Assembly (NCBI GenBank): GCA_039516895.1
Contig: CP154437.1
Coordinates: 310,001-374,000, forward strand
Length of the DNA: 64,000 nucleotides
Source of the DNA: Campylobacter coli
GTDB lineage: Bacteria; Campylobacterota; Campylobacteria; Campylobacterales; Campylobacteraceae
Reading direction: 5' to 3'
In this document: piece by piece, positions 35,886-44,503 of the stretch
Numbering within the stretch: position 1 is the stretch's first letter
Layout: each line of letters begins with the position of its first letter
Notes under the pieces: model-generated
Database searches by the model: none
Seen by the model: the letters and a program-made list of their open reading frames with translations, nothing else
Told to the model about the DNA's origin: nothing
Made by a program: the position numbers and the translations under genes

Positions 35886-35910
35886 AGCGGGAAAATCCCG
35901 CTATCTTTCT
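35886..35910 (+). terminator. intrinsic terminator after the lipoprotein gene
   Basis: Stem AGCGGGA (35886-35892) and TCCCGCT (35896-35902) with a three-base loop, followed by a T-rich tail. The stem resembles the rpsI terminator at 14625. It may serve both converging genes (lipoprotein and prfB) if read bidirectionally. Confidence 0.7.
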
Positions 35911-35961
35911 AATTCTTTTTTATACCGACATTCTGCGGAAATTACTTATTTTTTAAGCCTG

Positions 35962-37059
35962 TTACTCTGATTTTAAAGCAATCAAAACACCCTCTATCAT
36001 TTTTTTAATATCCCCATCAAGGATATTATCTACTTGAGAGAAAGCCTCGCCACTTCGATTGTCTTTGACTTGTTGATAAGGGAAAAGCACATAAGAGCGG
36101 ATTTGATGCCCCCAGCCTATCTCACTTTTTTCACCTGCATTAGCACTATCTTGTTGTTTCATGAGTTCAAGCTCATAAAGGCGAGATTTTAGCATTTTAA
36201 AAGCGGTGGCTTTGTTTTTGTGTTGGCTTCTATCATTTTGACATTGTACGACTATACCGGTTGGAAAATGTGTGATTCTTACGGCTGATTCTGTTTTGTT
36301 GACATGTTGTCCACCCGCTCCACTTGCTCTATAATAATCTATTCTTATATCTTTTTCTTCGATTTCTATTTCTATATCATCATCAAGTTCAGGGCTTACC
36401 ATAACGCTTGAAAAGCTTGTGTGGCGGCGTCCTGCGCTATCAAAAGGAGAGGTTCTTACCAAGCGGTGAATTCCATTTTCAGCTTTTAAATACCCATAAG
36501 CATTTTCACCCTTAACCAAAAAGCTCACATCCTTAAGTCCTGCTTCTTCACCCTCTTGAAAGTCTAAAGTTTCGACTTTAAAGCCTTCTCTTTCGCAAAA
36601 TCTTAAATACATTCTATAAAGTATGCTTGCCCAGTCATTGCTCTCTGTTCCACCCGCACCAGGATGAATAGAAACAATAGCATTTTTGCCATCATTTTCT
36701 CCGCTTAAAAGCATGGAAATTTCAAGACTTGTGATGGTATCTTCAAGTTTTGGCGCATCATTAAATAAAGCTTCAAGCGTTTCTGTATCGTTTTCGCTGT
36801 TGGCTAGATCGAAAAGTTCGCTTGCGTCATTTAGAGCATTGAAAGCATTTTCGTAGTTTTTTAGTAGATTGGTAATCTTGGTTTTTTCTTTGCCTATGAT
36901 TCCTGCTTGCTTGACATCATTCCAAAAAGAAGGAGAATTTTCAAGCTCTTCGATCTCTTTAAGCCTTGTTTGGATGTTTTCAGGCTTGATGATAGAGGCT
37001 ATGTTGCCGACTTTGTTTTTTAAAGTTTTTAAAAGTTCGCTAAATTCGTAATTATCCAT
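35962..37059 (-). CDS. prfB: peptide chain release factor 2
   Basis: A 365-residue class I release factor. It has GGQ in [11 protein letters not shown] (peptidyl-tRNA hydrolysis), the SPF stop-codon motif in [14 protein letters not shown] that identifies RF2 (UGA/UAA), and the usual helical N terminus. Unlike E. coli prfB it reads as one continuous frame, with no programmed in-frame UGA near codon 26. A minus-strand TATAAT at 37077-37082 is the likely promoter, overlapping the divergent rimO promoter. Confidence 0.96.
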   Translation of the reverse strand: MDNYEFSELLKTLKNKVGNIASIIKPENIQTRLKEIEELENSPSFWNDVKQAGIIGKEKTKITNLLKNYENAFNALNDASELFDLANSENDTETLEALFNDAPKLEDTITSLEISMLLSGENDGKNAIVSIHPGAGGTESNDWASILYRMYLRFCEREGFKVETLDFQEGEEAGLKDVSFLVKGENAYGYLKAENGIHRLVRTSPFDSAGRRHTSFSSVMVSPELDDDIEIEIEEKDIRIDYYRASGAGGQHVNKTESAVRITHFPTGIVVQCQNDRSQHKNKATAFKMLKSRLYELELMKQQDSANAGEKSEIGWGHQIRSYVLFPYQQVKDNRSGEAFSQVDNILDGDIKKMIEGVLIALKSE

Positions 37060-37069
37060 AAAATTTCTT

Positions 37070-37082
37070 TGCTATAATTATA
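37070..37082 (+). promoter_or_regulatory. overlapping divergent promoters for rimO and prfB
   Basis: On the plus strand TGCTATAAT (37070-37078) is an extended -10 pointing at rimO. On the minus strand TATAAT (37082-37077) points at prfB. The two boxes share two bases, so the polymerases would compete for the same site. Confidence 0.6.
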
Positions 37083-37132
37083 TTTTTAAAATCAAAGATT
37101 ATATCAAAATAAAACTTTAATATAGGAAAAAA

Positions 37133-38452
37133 ATGTCAAAACTTTATCTTATGTCTTTAGGCTGTAATAAAAATTTAGTCGATAGCGAGATTATGCTAGG
37201 GCGTCTTAGCACTTATGAGCTTTGCGATGAGCCAAGTAAGGCTGATGTTTTAATCGTAAATACCTGTGGCTTTATAGATAGTGCAAAAAAAGAAAGTATC
37301 AATGCGATTTTAGATTTGCATGAGCAAAGAAAAAAAGATTCGCTTTTGGTTGTGACGGGTTGTTTGATGCAGCGTTACCGTGAAGAGCTTATGAAAGAAC
37401 TTCCTGAAGTTGATCTTTTTACTGGTGTGGGTGATTATGAAAGAATCGATGAAATGATACTTAAAAAAACCAATTTATTTTCAAATTCGACTTATTTGCA
37501 GGGTGAAAACTCCAAACGCATCATCACAGGTTCTAATTCGCATGCTTTTATAAAAATCGCTGAAGGTTGCAATCAAAAATGTTCTTTTTGTGCGATCCCA
37601 AGTTTTAAGGGTAAGTTAAAATCGCGTGAAATTTCTAGCATTATAGCCGAGCTTAAAGATTTGGTGGCTAGGGGTTATAAGGATTTTTCTTTTATCGCAC
37701 AAGATACGAGTTCTTATTTGTTTGATAAGGGTGAAAAAGATGGACTTATACGCTTGATTGATGAGGTAGAAAAGATCGAGGGTATTAAAGCAGCTAGAAT
37801 TTTATATCTTTATCCTACAAGTGCGAGTGAGGCTTTGATCAAACGCATTATAGCTTCTAAAATTTTTGTAAATTATTTTGATATGCCTTTGCAACACATT
37901 AGCGACAATATGCTTAAGATTATGAAGCGTGGAGCAAATAGCACAAGATTGAAAGAAATGTTAAATTTGATGAAAAGTGCACCTGATAGCTTTTTGCGTA
38001 CGGGTTTTATCGTAGGGCACCCAGGTGAAAGTGATGTGGATTTTGAGGAGCTTTGTGAATTTATCAAAGATTTTGGTTTTGATAGAGTGAGTGTTTTTGC
38101 GTATTCTAAAGAAGAAGATACAGCTGCTTTTGATATGGAGCAAGTGCCTTTTAAAGTGATCAATAAAAGACTTAAAATCATAGAAAAAATTGTAGATGAA
38201 GTCATAGAAAAAAGTTTTGAAAAAGAAGTGGGAAAAAAGCGCTTAGTTGTTTGTACAGGTGAGAGTAGCGAGGGTGAGTTTTTTATCGCAGCTAAAGATT
38301 TAAGATGGGATAGAGAGATTGATGGAGAAATTCTTATCAATGAAAGCGAATGCGGGAATTTGGAAATGGGACAAATTTATGAATGCGAAATCATTCAAAA
38401 TGTTGATAAAAAGCTCATAGCCAAGGCTTTAAGAAAAATAGATGCAAATTAA
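37133..38452 (+). CDS. rimO: ribosomal protein S12 methylthiotransferase RimO
   Basis: A 439-residue radical SAM enzyme that methylthiolates an Asp of S12. The UPF0004 domain begins [18 protein letters not shown]; further cluster cysteines lie in NTCGFI and TGCLMQRY. The radical SAM motif is [11 protein letters not shown] (first Cys near residue 146). SLGC rather than a MiaB-type pattern, and [15 protein letters not shown], support RimO. A C-terminal TRAM domain is present. It overlaps tilS by 11 bases. Confidence 0.92.
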   Translation: MSKLYLMSLGCNKNLVDSEIMLGRLSTYELCDEPSKADVLIVNTCGFIDSAKKESINAILDLHEQRKKDSLLVVTGCLMQRYREELMKELPEVDLFTGVGDYERIDEMILKKTNLFSNSTYLQGENSKRIITGSNSHAFIKIAEGCNQKCSFCAIPSFKGKLKSREISSIIAELKDLVARGYKDFSFIAQDTSSYLFDKGEKDGLIRLIDEVEKIEGIKAARILYLYPTSASEALIKRIIASKIFVNYFDMPLQHISDNMLKIMKRGANSTRLKEMLNLMKSAPDSFLRTGFIVGHPGESDVDFEELCEFIKDFGFDRVSVFAYSKEEDTAAFDMEQVPFKVINKRLKIIEKIVDEVIEKSFEKEVGKKRLVVCTGESSEGEFFIAAKDLRWDREIDGEILINESECGNLEMGQIYECEIIQNVDKKLIAKALRKIDAN

Positions 38453-39407
38453 AGATGAAATTTTATCCTTTTTAAAAAAGGGTAGAAATTTACTCGCTTT
38501 TTCTTATGGAAGTGATTCTAGTGCACTTTTTCATTTTTTAGTGCAAAAAAAGATTGATTTTGATCTTGTGATGATTAATTATAAAACGAGAAAAAATAGC
38601 GATTTAGAAGAGCAAAAAGCCAAGGAGCTTGCCTTGGAATTTCATAAAAAAATTTTTATAAAAAGTGCTCCTGTGATAAAGGGGAATTTTGAAAAAGAAG
38701 CTAGGGATTTTCGTTATGATTTTTTTGAAAAAATATGTCTTGAGCAAAATTATGACAAGCTTATCTTAGCTCATCATCTCAATGATCAATTGGAGTGGTT
38801 TTTAATGCAGCTTTCTCGCGGAGCGGGTTTGGCCGAAATTTTAGGCATGCAAGAGTGTGAAAAACGCTCAAATTATACACTTTTACGCCCTTTGCTTTTT
38901 ACGAGTAAGGATGAAATTTTAAGTTATTTAAAAGAGAATGATATTTTTTATTTTCAAGATGAGAGCAATGAGAATGAAAAATATTTTAGAAATTATATAA
39001 GAAAAAATTTTTCCAATGCCTTTGTGAGTAAATTTCATCAAGGTTTAAAAAGAAGTTTTTCTTATCTTGATGAGGATAGAAAAAAACTCTATGATTTGGA
39101 GTCTATAAAAGAAATTCAAGGTCTTATGATTTGTCCTAAAAATGAAAGTTTGATTGCTAAGGCTGTAAAAATGAAAGGTTTGCTTTTAAGTGCAGCACAA
39201 AGAAAAGAGTTTTTGAAGGGCGATTGTGTTTTAGGTGGAAAAATAGGCATCGTGTATAAGGATGAAAAGGCTATCGTTTTTAAATATGAAACTTGTCAAA
39301 AATTGCCAAAAGAATTTAAAGAAGCTTGCAGAATCGCTAAAATACCAAGACTTTTAAGAGCTTATTTATACAATCACAAAATCGATATTTCATCCCTTAA
39401 CTTCTAA
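38442..39407 (+). CDS. tilS: tRNA(Ile)-lysidine synthase TilS, short form
   Basis: A 321-residue PP-loop ATPase that makes lysidine at C34 of tRNA-Ile(CAU). [16 protein letters not shown] occupies the ATP-loop position; the usual SGGxDS is altered to [31 protein letters not shown] is the typical HHxxDQxEt-like motif, and the [19 protein letters not shown] motif matches substrate-binding sequence. It lacks most of the C-terminal domains of E. coli TilS. It overlaps the convergent EI24-like gene by 18 bases. Confidence 0.85.
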   Translation: MQIKDEILSFLKKGRNLLAFSYGSDSSALFHFLVQKKIDFDLVMINYKTRKNSDLEEQKAKELALEFHKKIFIKSAPVIKGNFEKEARDFRYDFFEKICLEQNYDKLILAHHLNDQLEWFLMQLSRGAGLAEILGMQECEKRSNYTLLRPLLFTSKDEILSYLKENDIFYFQDESNENEKYFRNYIRKNFSNAFVSKFHQGLKRSFSYLDEDRKKLYDLESIKEIQGLMICPKNESLIAKAVKMKGLLLSAAQRKEFLKGDCVLGGKIGIVYKDEKAIVFKYETCQKLPKEFKEACRIAKIPRLLRAYLYNHKIDISSLNF

Positions 39408-40100
39408 TTTTAAAATTCTTTGATAAGCTAAATGTGTTAAAAAAATCACAAAAAATACTTGCAAAAAAATTCCTAAAAGCGGGATAGATGAGAGCAAGTA
39501 AAAACATAAAGTGCTGAATTTAAATTCAAAGGTAGATGCTTGAGCGTTAAAAATTTTAAAATTTTCTTTATCCAAAACCGAACTTGTTATATCAAGCATT
39601 AAAAGCTTATGAAAAAGATAATAAAAAGCAAGATAATACACAAAAAGATTGATAAAAGGCAAAAACAAAGCCAAGGTGCAAAGTAAAAAAATTCCTATAA
39701 ATTTTAAAAATATTTTGAAAATTTCAAAAATTATATACATATTTGAGATGTTTTGTACTTCGTGATGATAGTATTTGTTATTGATTTGTTTTACGATGAG
39801 AGGAGTAAGAAAAGAGGTGATAAAAAGGGCTAGGAAAACTGAAGCAAAAATTATAACAAAGCCTGAAAATAAAACACTTATAAGCGTAATTAAAATTTGA
39901 ACAAAATGAAGAGCGTAAAACCATGCCCAAAACGAGTCTTCTCCAACACTAAATAAAGAATTAAAATAATCAAGCAAAAAAGAAAAACCAAAAATTGCCA
40001 AAAATATCATCAAAATAAAACTAAAAGTAAGTGGAATTAAGGCAAATTTCAAAAATTGAAGTGTGAAAAAATCCTTAATAGCAAGTCTTAAAATTTTCAA
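39390..40100 (-). CDS. EI24/CysZ-like membrane protein
   Basis: A 236-residue membrane protein with about four to six helices and the pattern of the EI24 superfamily (which includes the sulfate permease CysZ). It ends [14 protein letters not shown]. No specific transport motif can be read. It lies one base from the dUTPase gene upstream on the same strand. A link with the sulfate genes 16 kb away is not supported by anything but fold similarity. Confidence 0.65.
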   Translation of the reverse strand: MKILRLAIKDFFTLQFLKFALIPLTFSFILMIFLAIFGFSFLLDYFNSLFSVGEDSFWAWFYALHFVQILITLISVLFSGFVIIFASVFLALFITSFLTPLIVKQINNKYYHHEVQNISNMYIIFEIFKIFLKFIGIFLLCTLALFLPFINLFVYYLAFYYLFHKLLMLDITSSVLDKENFKIFNAQASTFEFKFSTLCFYLLSSIPLLGIFLQVFFVIFLTHLAYQRILKLEVKG

Positions 40101-40101
40101 A

Positions 40102-40791
40102 TTACACCTTTTTATAATATTCTTCTAATTTTTTATAAATAGTATCAAAATCAAGCTCTTGCTCTAAAATTTCAGCCAATACTTCATTATCTTCTTTTCC
40201 GTTCCAATCTTTCTTATAGGTACCTTGTTTATAGCCATTGTTTTGTCTAAAAATATTTAAAATATTTTTTCCTATGTAGGTTTTATAAAGAATTTCAAGA
40301 TTAAGTCCGCATTTAATCGCTAGGATAAAATAATTAGAAAGTAGCTCTCCAAGGCTAAATCCAAAGCCACTGCATTTATGAATGATAAGCTCTATGTCGT
40401 TTAAAATGCTATAAAGATCATTTTCGCTAGGATTGCCCTCTTCTTTACAAAAATCTTGAAAAACGCTAACTGAGATGATTTCATTCGCTATAGCTTGGAA
40501 ATTTTTATCATTTTTATTTGTATATTCTTCAAGTAAAAGACTGAGGATAAAATGCCAAATATCTACGATTTCCATACGAACATTTTCCCAATTTGTAGGG
40601 CTTGAAATGTTTTTCCAATGTTTCCAAGCAAAAGAATCTATAAGTTCGGCACATTCCATATAAATACAACGTCTCCAGCTGATGAGTTTTCCTTCCTTGG
40701 TATAACCTTCTTCCCAATTTAAACCATTAGTTTCATCATTGAGTTTTTGTTGGAGCTTGAGCATATTTTCTAAAATTTCAACATTTTTCAT
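40102..40791 (-). CDS. dut: dimeric (all-alpha) dUTPase
   Basis: A 229-residue dUTP diphosphatase of the all-alpha dimeric class (not the trimeric beta class). It has WRRCIYMECAELIDSFAWKHWKN, with the metal-binding E..E..D pattern, then WENVRMEIVDIWHFILS supplying the second E..D pair. It hydrolyses dUTP to dUMP and keeps uracil out of DNA. This dUTPase type is normal in Campylobacter. Confidence 0.9.
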   Translation of the reverse strand: MKNVEILENMLKLQQKLNDETNGLNWEEGYTKEGKLISWRRCIYMECAELIDSFAWKHWKNISSPTNWENVRMEIVDIWHFILSLLLEEYTNKNDKNFQAIANEIISVSVFQDFCKEEGNPSENDLYSILNDIELIIHKCSGFGFSLGELLSNYFILAIKCGLNLEILYKTYIGKNILNIFRQNNGYKQGTYKKDWNGKEDNEVLAEILEQELDFDTIYKKLEEYYKKV

Positions 40792-40830
40792 CTTGTGCCT
40801 TTTTTAATTTTTTATGATTTATTATAAAAT

Positions 40831-41394
40831 TTAAGCGTAAAGATTTAAACCTTTTTCTGCATTATTTTGATTTTCTTTAGCTTTTTCTTGCTGTTTTTCA
40901 AGCTGCTTTTTCATTTGCTCTAACACTTCATCTAGTAGTTTTTTGCTATCTTCAAGCATGGATGCATTGATATCTTTATCATTGCTTTGATTTTGTTTGA
41001 GTAAATCACTAAGTTTATTTGTAAAATTATTCATGATAGCATTTTGATGGTTTTCATCATTTGGCGTTGGCAATACATTTGCCATTTGCATTGCTGATTC
41101 TATGATTTCTTTTGGTTTTAATTCTCCTACTTTAGAATTTGCCAAAAAGTCTTTTATCATGGGTTCGACTTCTTTCATTGCATTTTTTATCTCATCAAGA
41201 TCGGCTTGGGTGAGTTTAGAGCCTTCAAAAGTGAAGCTAAAACCATATTGGCGTTTAAGATTAAGACTTTTACCTTCTTCATCATTGCTATAACTTAAGC
41301 TTTGATTATCATACATAGACAAGGCTAGGTGTTTGCCACTTTTTGTTGTATAGTCCATTGAAAAACTTTGATTTTTGCTCGCATCAATTTGCAT
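40831..41394 (-). CDS. ciaI: flagella-coexpressed invasion protein CiaI
   Basis: A 187-residue soluble protein with no signal sequence. The N-terminal region is beta-rich (SFSMDYTTKSGKHLALSMYDNQSLSY), and the C terminus is a long Gln/Lys-rich coiled coil. The position next to dut and kpsM corresponds to C. jejuni Cj1450, described as CiaI. A dileucine-type motif, DSKKLL, is present near residue 144, in keeping with the motif reported for CiaI. A near-perfect sigma28 promoter lies upstream, consistent with flagellar co-expression. Secretion through the flagellar system is established knowledge for the C. jejuni protein, not shown here. Confidence 0.75.
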   Translation of the reverse strand: MQIDASKNQSFSMDYTTKSGKHLALSMYDNQSLSYSNDEEGKSLNLKRQYGFSFTFEGSKLTQADLDEIKNAMKEVEPMIKDFLANSKVGELKPKEIIESAMQMANVLPTPNDENHQNAIMNNFTNKLSDLLKQNQSNDKDINASMLEDSKKLLDEVLEQMKKQLEKQQEKAKENQNNAEKGLNLYA

Positions 41395-41428
41395 TTTACT
41401 CCCCTTGTGTTGATATGCTTAAAATGAA

Positions 41429-41455
41429 AAATCGGTTATTTTTTAAAAAAATTTA
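41429..41455 (-). promoter_or_regulatory. sigma28 promoter for ciaI
   Basis: On the minus strand TAAA (41452-41455), exactly 15 bases, then ACCGATTT (41429-41436). This fits the sigma28 consensus TAAA-N15-GCCGATAA/CGATWT. The ciaI ATG is about 35 bases downstream. Confidence 0.8.
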
Positions 41456-41456
41456 G

Positions 41457-41462
41457 TATAAT
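41457..41462 (+). promoter_or_regulatory. sigma70 -10 box, possibly giving a leaderless transcript
   Basis: TATAAT ends only nine bases before the ATG at 41471. A start six to eight bases downstream would leave almost no 5' leader and no room for a ribosome site. It abuts the divergent sigma28 promoter of ciaI. Confidence 0.5.
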
Positions 41463-41470
41463 TTTACCCA

Positions 41471-41887
41471 ATGGATGAAAGAATTTTAGAATTTATAAAA
41501 AATGAGCAGCTTTTATCTTGGGCTATGAGTGATGAAAAAGGTGTTTATATAGCCAATGCTTTTTATGTCTTTGATGAAAAAAATTTAGCTTTTATCATCG
41601 CCTCACATGAAGATACGAAGCATATAAAATTAGCTAGCGAAAATCCTAGCATAGCACTAAATATAGCCAAAGAAAGCAAGATAGCTTTTTTAAAAGGTAT
41701 CCAAGCTAAGGCCAAATTTAAAAGCGCAAGCAAGGAGCAAATAAAAATTTATTTTTCAAAATTTCCTTTTGCAAAATTGGATAAGAGTGCAAAAATTTAT
41801 GCCTTAGAGCTTGATTGGCTGAAATTTACAAACAATGCTTTAGGACTTGGCAAAAAGCTTGAATTTTATAAAGATAAAATTTTATGA
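41471..41887 (+). CDS. pyridoxamine-phosphate-oxidase-fold (FMN-binding-like) protein
   Basis: A 138-residue soluble protein. It starts with a short helix then LLSWAMSDEKGVYIANAFYVFDEKNLAFIIASHEDTKHIKLASENPSIALNI, the typical start of the split-barrel PNPOx-like/YhbP family. Substrate and cofactor are unknown. It sits directly before kpsM on the same strand (58-base gap) and may be co-transcribed with the capsule export genes, though this gene is part of the conserved backbone. Confidence 0.68.
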   Translation: MDERILEFIKNEQLLSWAMSDEKGVYIANAFYVFDEKNLAFIIASHEDTKHIKLASENPSIALNIAKESKIAFLKGIQAKAKFKSASKEQIKIYFSKFPFAKLDKSAKIYALELDWLKFTNNALGLGKKLEFYKDKIL

Positions 41888-41945
41888 TTTGTTTAAAAAA
41901 ATGAGTTATGATTATAGCTTATGCAAAAATTAGGTATATAAATAA

Positions 41946-42728
41946 ATGTTAAATGTAATTCACGCTTTGTTTTTTAGAGAATTAAAGACTAGATTTGGTA
42001 AAAATAAATATCTGGGTTATTTTTGGGTTATTGGCGAGCCTATGAGTGTCATTTTAATACTTACTACCATTGTGACTATTCTCAGAGAATATCATCATCA
42101 ACTAATGCCTGAAGGGATTTCTATTTTTATGTTTTTAATTTCGGGTATAGTTCCTTATTTTATGTTTAGAAGTATAGTTACTCAGCTTATGAATGGTATA
42201 GGAGCAAATTTAGCTCTTTTTGCTTACAAACCTGTAAAACCCATACATGTTTTTATCGCTAGGACTTTACTTGAGTTTTGTATTTATTTTGTTATATTTG
42301 TAGCAGTATTGTTTATAGTGGGTTGGTTTTTTAGATTAGAAGTTATCCCTAGGCATTTTTTAAGCGTGATGGTTTGTATATTTTTGCTTATGTGTTCGGG
42401 TTTTGCTTTGGGTATGGTTTTTGCTATCATCGGATATTTTTTAGAGCCCTTAAAGACTTTGCTTAATTATTTTAGTATAGTATTTTATTGGGGTTCGGGT
42501 GTTATCTTTCCTACTTGGCTTATGCCAAAACCTATTCTTGATATATTTTATTATAACCCCTTGCTTCATGTTATGGAGCTTTTAAGATTTAATTTTTTTG
42601 AAAATTATCCTTTGCAAGATGATTATACTTATACTTATCCTATATTTTGTATCATATGCACTTCTTTTGTGGGACTTTTTTTATATTATTACAATAGACA
42701 AGCTTTAACAGCAGTGAGAAGAACATGA
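41946..42728 (+). CDS. kpsM: capsule ABC transporter permease KpsM
   Basis: A 260-residue ABC-2 type permease with six membrane helices. It begins LNVIHALFFRELKTRFGKNKYLGYFWVIGEP, the conserved amphipathic entry of KpsM/BexB/CtrC. With KpsT it moves lipid-linked capsule polysaccharide across the inner membrane. Overlaps kpsT by four bases (ATGA). This starts the export block of a group 2/3-type capsule. Confidence 0.95.
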   Translation: MLNVIHALFFRELKTRFGKNKYLGYFWVIGEPMSVILILTTIVTILREYHHQLMPEGISIFMFLISGIVPYFMFRSIVTQLMNGIGANLALFAYKPVKPIHVFIARTLLEFCIYFVIFVAVLFIVGWFFRLEVIPRHFLSVMVCIFLLMCSGFALGMVFAIIGYFLEPLKTLLNYFSIVFYWGSGVIFPTWLMPKPILDIFYYNPLLHVMELLRFNFFENYPLQDDYTYTYPIFCIICTSFVGLFLYYYNRQALTAVRRT

Positions 42729-43387
42729 TAAAAGTTTTAAATTTAACCAAATCTTATCCTTTATTTAATGGCGGAAGGCATTATGTTTTTAAAGATTTTA
42801 CTTTTGAATTTCCTGAAAATTGTAGTATAGGTTTAATGGGTAGAAATGGTGCAGGAAAATCAACTTTAATGAAGCTTTTAAGTGGCTCTGAGCTTCCCGA
42901 TAGAGGAAAAATCATCACCAATAAAAAATTTTCTTGGCCCTTGGGTCTAAGTGGAGCTTTTCAAGGATCCTTAACAGCTAGAGATAATGCTAAATTTGTA
43001 GCTAGGGTTTATGGCTATAAGGGTGAAGAGCTTCATGAAAAAGTCAAATTTGTAGAAGATTTTGCAGAGCTTGGCAAATTTTTTGATGAGCCTATGAATA
43101 CTTATTCTTCGGGTATGAGTGCTAGGATAGCTTTTGGGCTTAGCATGGCTTTTGATTTTGATTATTATCTAATCGATGAAGCAGGAGCTGTAGGAGATCC
43201 TAAATTTAGAGAAAAAAGCCATAAATTATATAAAGAAAGATTGAGCCAATCTAAAGTGATCATGGTTTCACACAATGTGGCTGAAATTAAAGAATGGTGT
43301 GATAAAATTATCTTTATGGAAAATGGAAAAGCTACTGTTTATGATGATGTAGATGAGGGCATAGCTGTCTATCAAGGAAAAAAATAA
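42725..43387 (+). CDS. kpsT: capsule ABC transporter ATPase KpsT
   Basis: A 220-residue ATPase. Walker A is GRNGAGKSTLMKLL (about residues 39-52), the signature YSSGMSARIAFGLSMA precedes Walker B (YYLIDEAGAVGD), and the His switch is VSHN. Length and sequence are typical of KpsT/CtrD/BexA. Stop and kpsE start overlap (TAATG). Confidence 0.96.
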   Translation: MIKVLNLTKSYPLFNGGRHYVFKDFTFEFPENCSIGLMGRNGAGKSTLMKLLSGSELPDRGKIITNKKFSWPLGLSGAFQGSLTARDNAKFVARVYGYKGEELHEKVKFVEDFAELGKFFDEPMNTYSSGMSARIAFGLSMAFDFDYYLIDEAGAVGDPKFREKSHKLYKERLSQSKVIMVSHNVAEIKEWCDKIIFMENGKATVYDDVDEGIAVYQGKK

Positions 43388-44502
43388 TGACAAAAATAAA
43401 TACATTTTTTAATAAAATTAAAGATCTAAGTATTTTTGATTCTTTCAAGATAGTATGGATCTTGATGATTTTTGTGATCATTTATTATATTTTAATTGCC
43501 GCTGATCGTTATGTAAGTACTATCACCATGAGTGTAAAATCAACTACTGGAAGCACTCAAGCAAGCGGGGTTTTATCGCTTTTAACCGCAACTTCTAATA
43601 CTAATGAAGATATCAAGTTTTTACAAGGCTATATAGAATCGCTTGATATGTTAAAGATTCTAGATGAAAAAATTCATCTAAAAAAACTTTACAATGAGCA
43701 ATATATCGATTTATTTTTTAGCTTATCAAGTTCTAGCTCTATAGAAAGTTATTTAAAATATTATCAAAGCCGCGTTAAAGTACATGTGGATGATAAAACA
43801 GGACTTTTAAATGTCGAGGTTGAAGGATTTACTCCAGAATCTGCGCATTTAATCGCCAAAACCATTATGCAAGAAAGTGAAAAATTTATCAATGAAATTT
43901 CACACAAGGCAGCAAGAGAGCAAATGAGCTTTGCGGAAGAAGAATTGGTAAAATATAAAGAACGCTATCAAAAAGCGCAAAATGATTTGATTGCCTTTCA
44001 AAATAAATACGGAGTTTTTGATCCTCTAAAACAAGCAGAAGCTAAAGCCGGCTTAGTAACTCAACTTGAATCAGATATCGCTCAAAGAGAAGCTAAGCTT
44101 TTAACCATGCAAAGCTATATGAATGATAGCGCACCTGAAATTGTAACCCTAAAGGCTGAAATCGCTGCTTTAAAAAAACAATTAGTTAAAGAAAGATCTA
44201 AAATTTCAGCCGATAATTCTTCTCAAAAACTCAATGATCTAGCTGCTAAATTTCAAGATCTAACCATAGAAGCAGGCTTTGCTCAAAGTGCTTATGAGGC
44301 GGCTTTGAAAGCTTATGAAAGTGCAAGGATAGAAGCTTTAAGAAAGATTAAACAACTAGTTATCGTTCAAACCCCTGATGTACCCCAAAGTGCAAAATAC
44401 CCTGAAAAAATTTATAATATCTTAACAGCATTTATTGTATTATCTTTGATTTTTGGGGTGATTAAATTTGTTAAAATGATTATAGAGGAGCACAAGTATT
44501 AA
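43387..44502 (+). CDS. kpsE: capsule export inner-membrane protein KpsE
   Basis: A 371-residue polysaccharide co-polymerase-like protein. It has membrane helices near each end (about residues 20-42 and 345-365) with a long periplasmic coiled coil between (QMSFAEEELVKYKERYQKAQNDLIAFQNKYGVFDP). It bridges the KpsMT transporter and the outer-membrane KpsD. Full-length compared with family members. Confidence 0.94.
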   Translation: MTKINTFFNKIKDLSIFDSFKIVWILMIFVIIYYILIAADRYVSTITMSVKSTTGSTQASGVLSLLTATSNTNEDIKFLQGYIESLDMLKILDEKIHLKKLYNEQYIDLFFSLSSSSSIESYLKYYQSRVKVHVDDKTGLLNVEVEGFTPESAHLIAKTIMQESEKFINEISHKAAREQMSFAEEELVKYKERYQKAQNDLIAFQNKYGVFDPLKQAEAKAGLVTQLESDIAQREAKLLTMQSYMNDSAPEIVTLKAEIAALKKQLVKERSKISADNSSQKLNDLAAKFQDLTIEAGFAQSAYEAALKAYESARIEALRKIKQLVIVQTPDVPQSAKYPEKIYNILTAFIVLSLIFGVIKFVKMIIEEHKY

Positions 44503-44503
44503 A

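Noticed and set aside
35962-37059. Programmed frameshift in prfB
   Set aside because: The frame is continuous and full-length; no in-frame TGA is present near codon 26.
39390-40100. EI24-like protein as the sulfate importer for the sulfation set
   Set aside because: It belongs to the conserved backbone next to dut, far from the cys genes, and the SLC13-type gene within the set is a better candidate.
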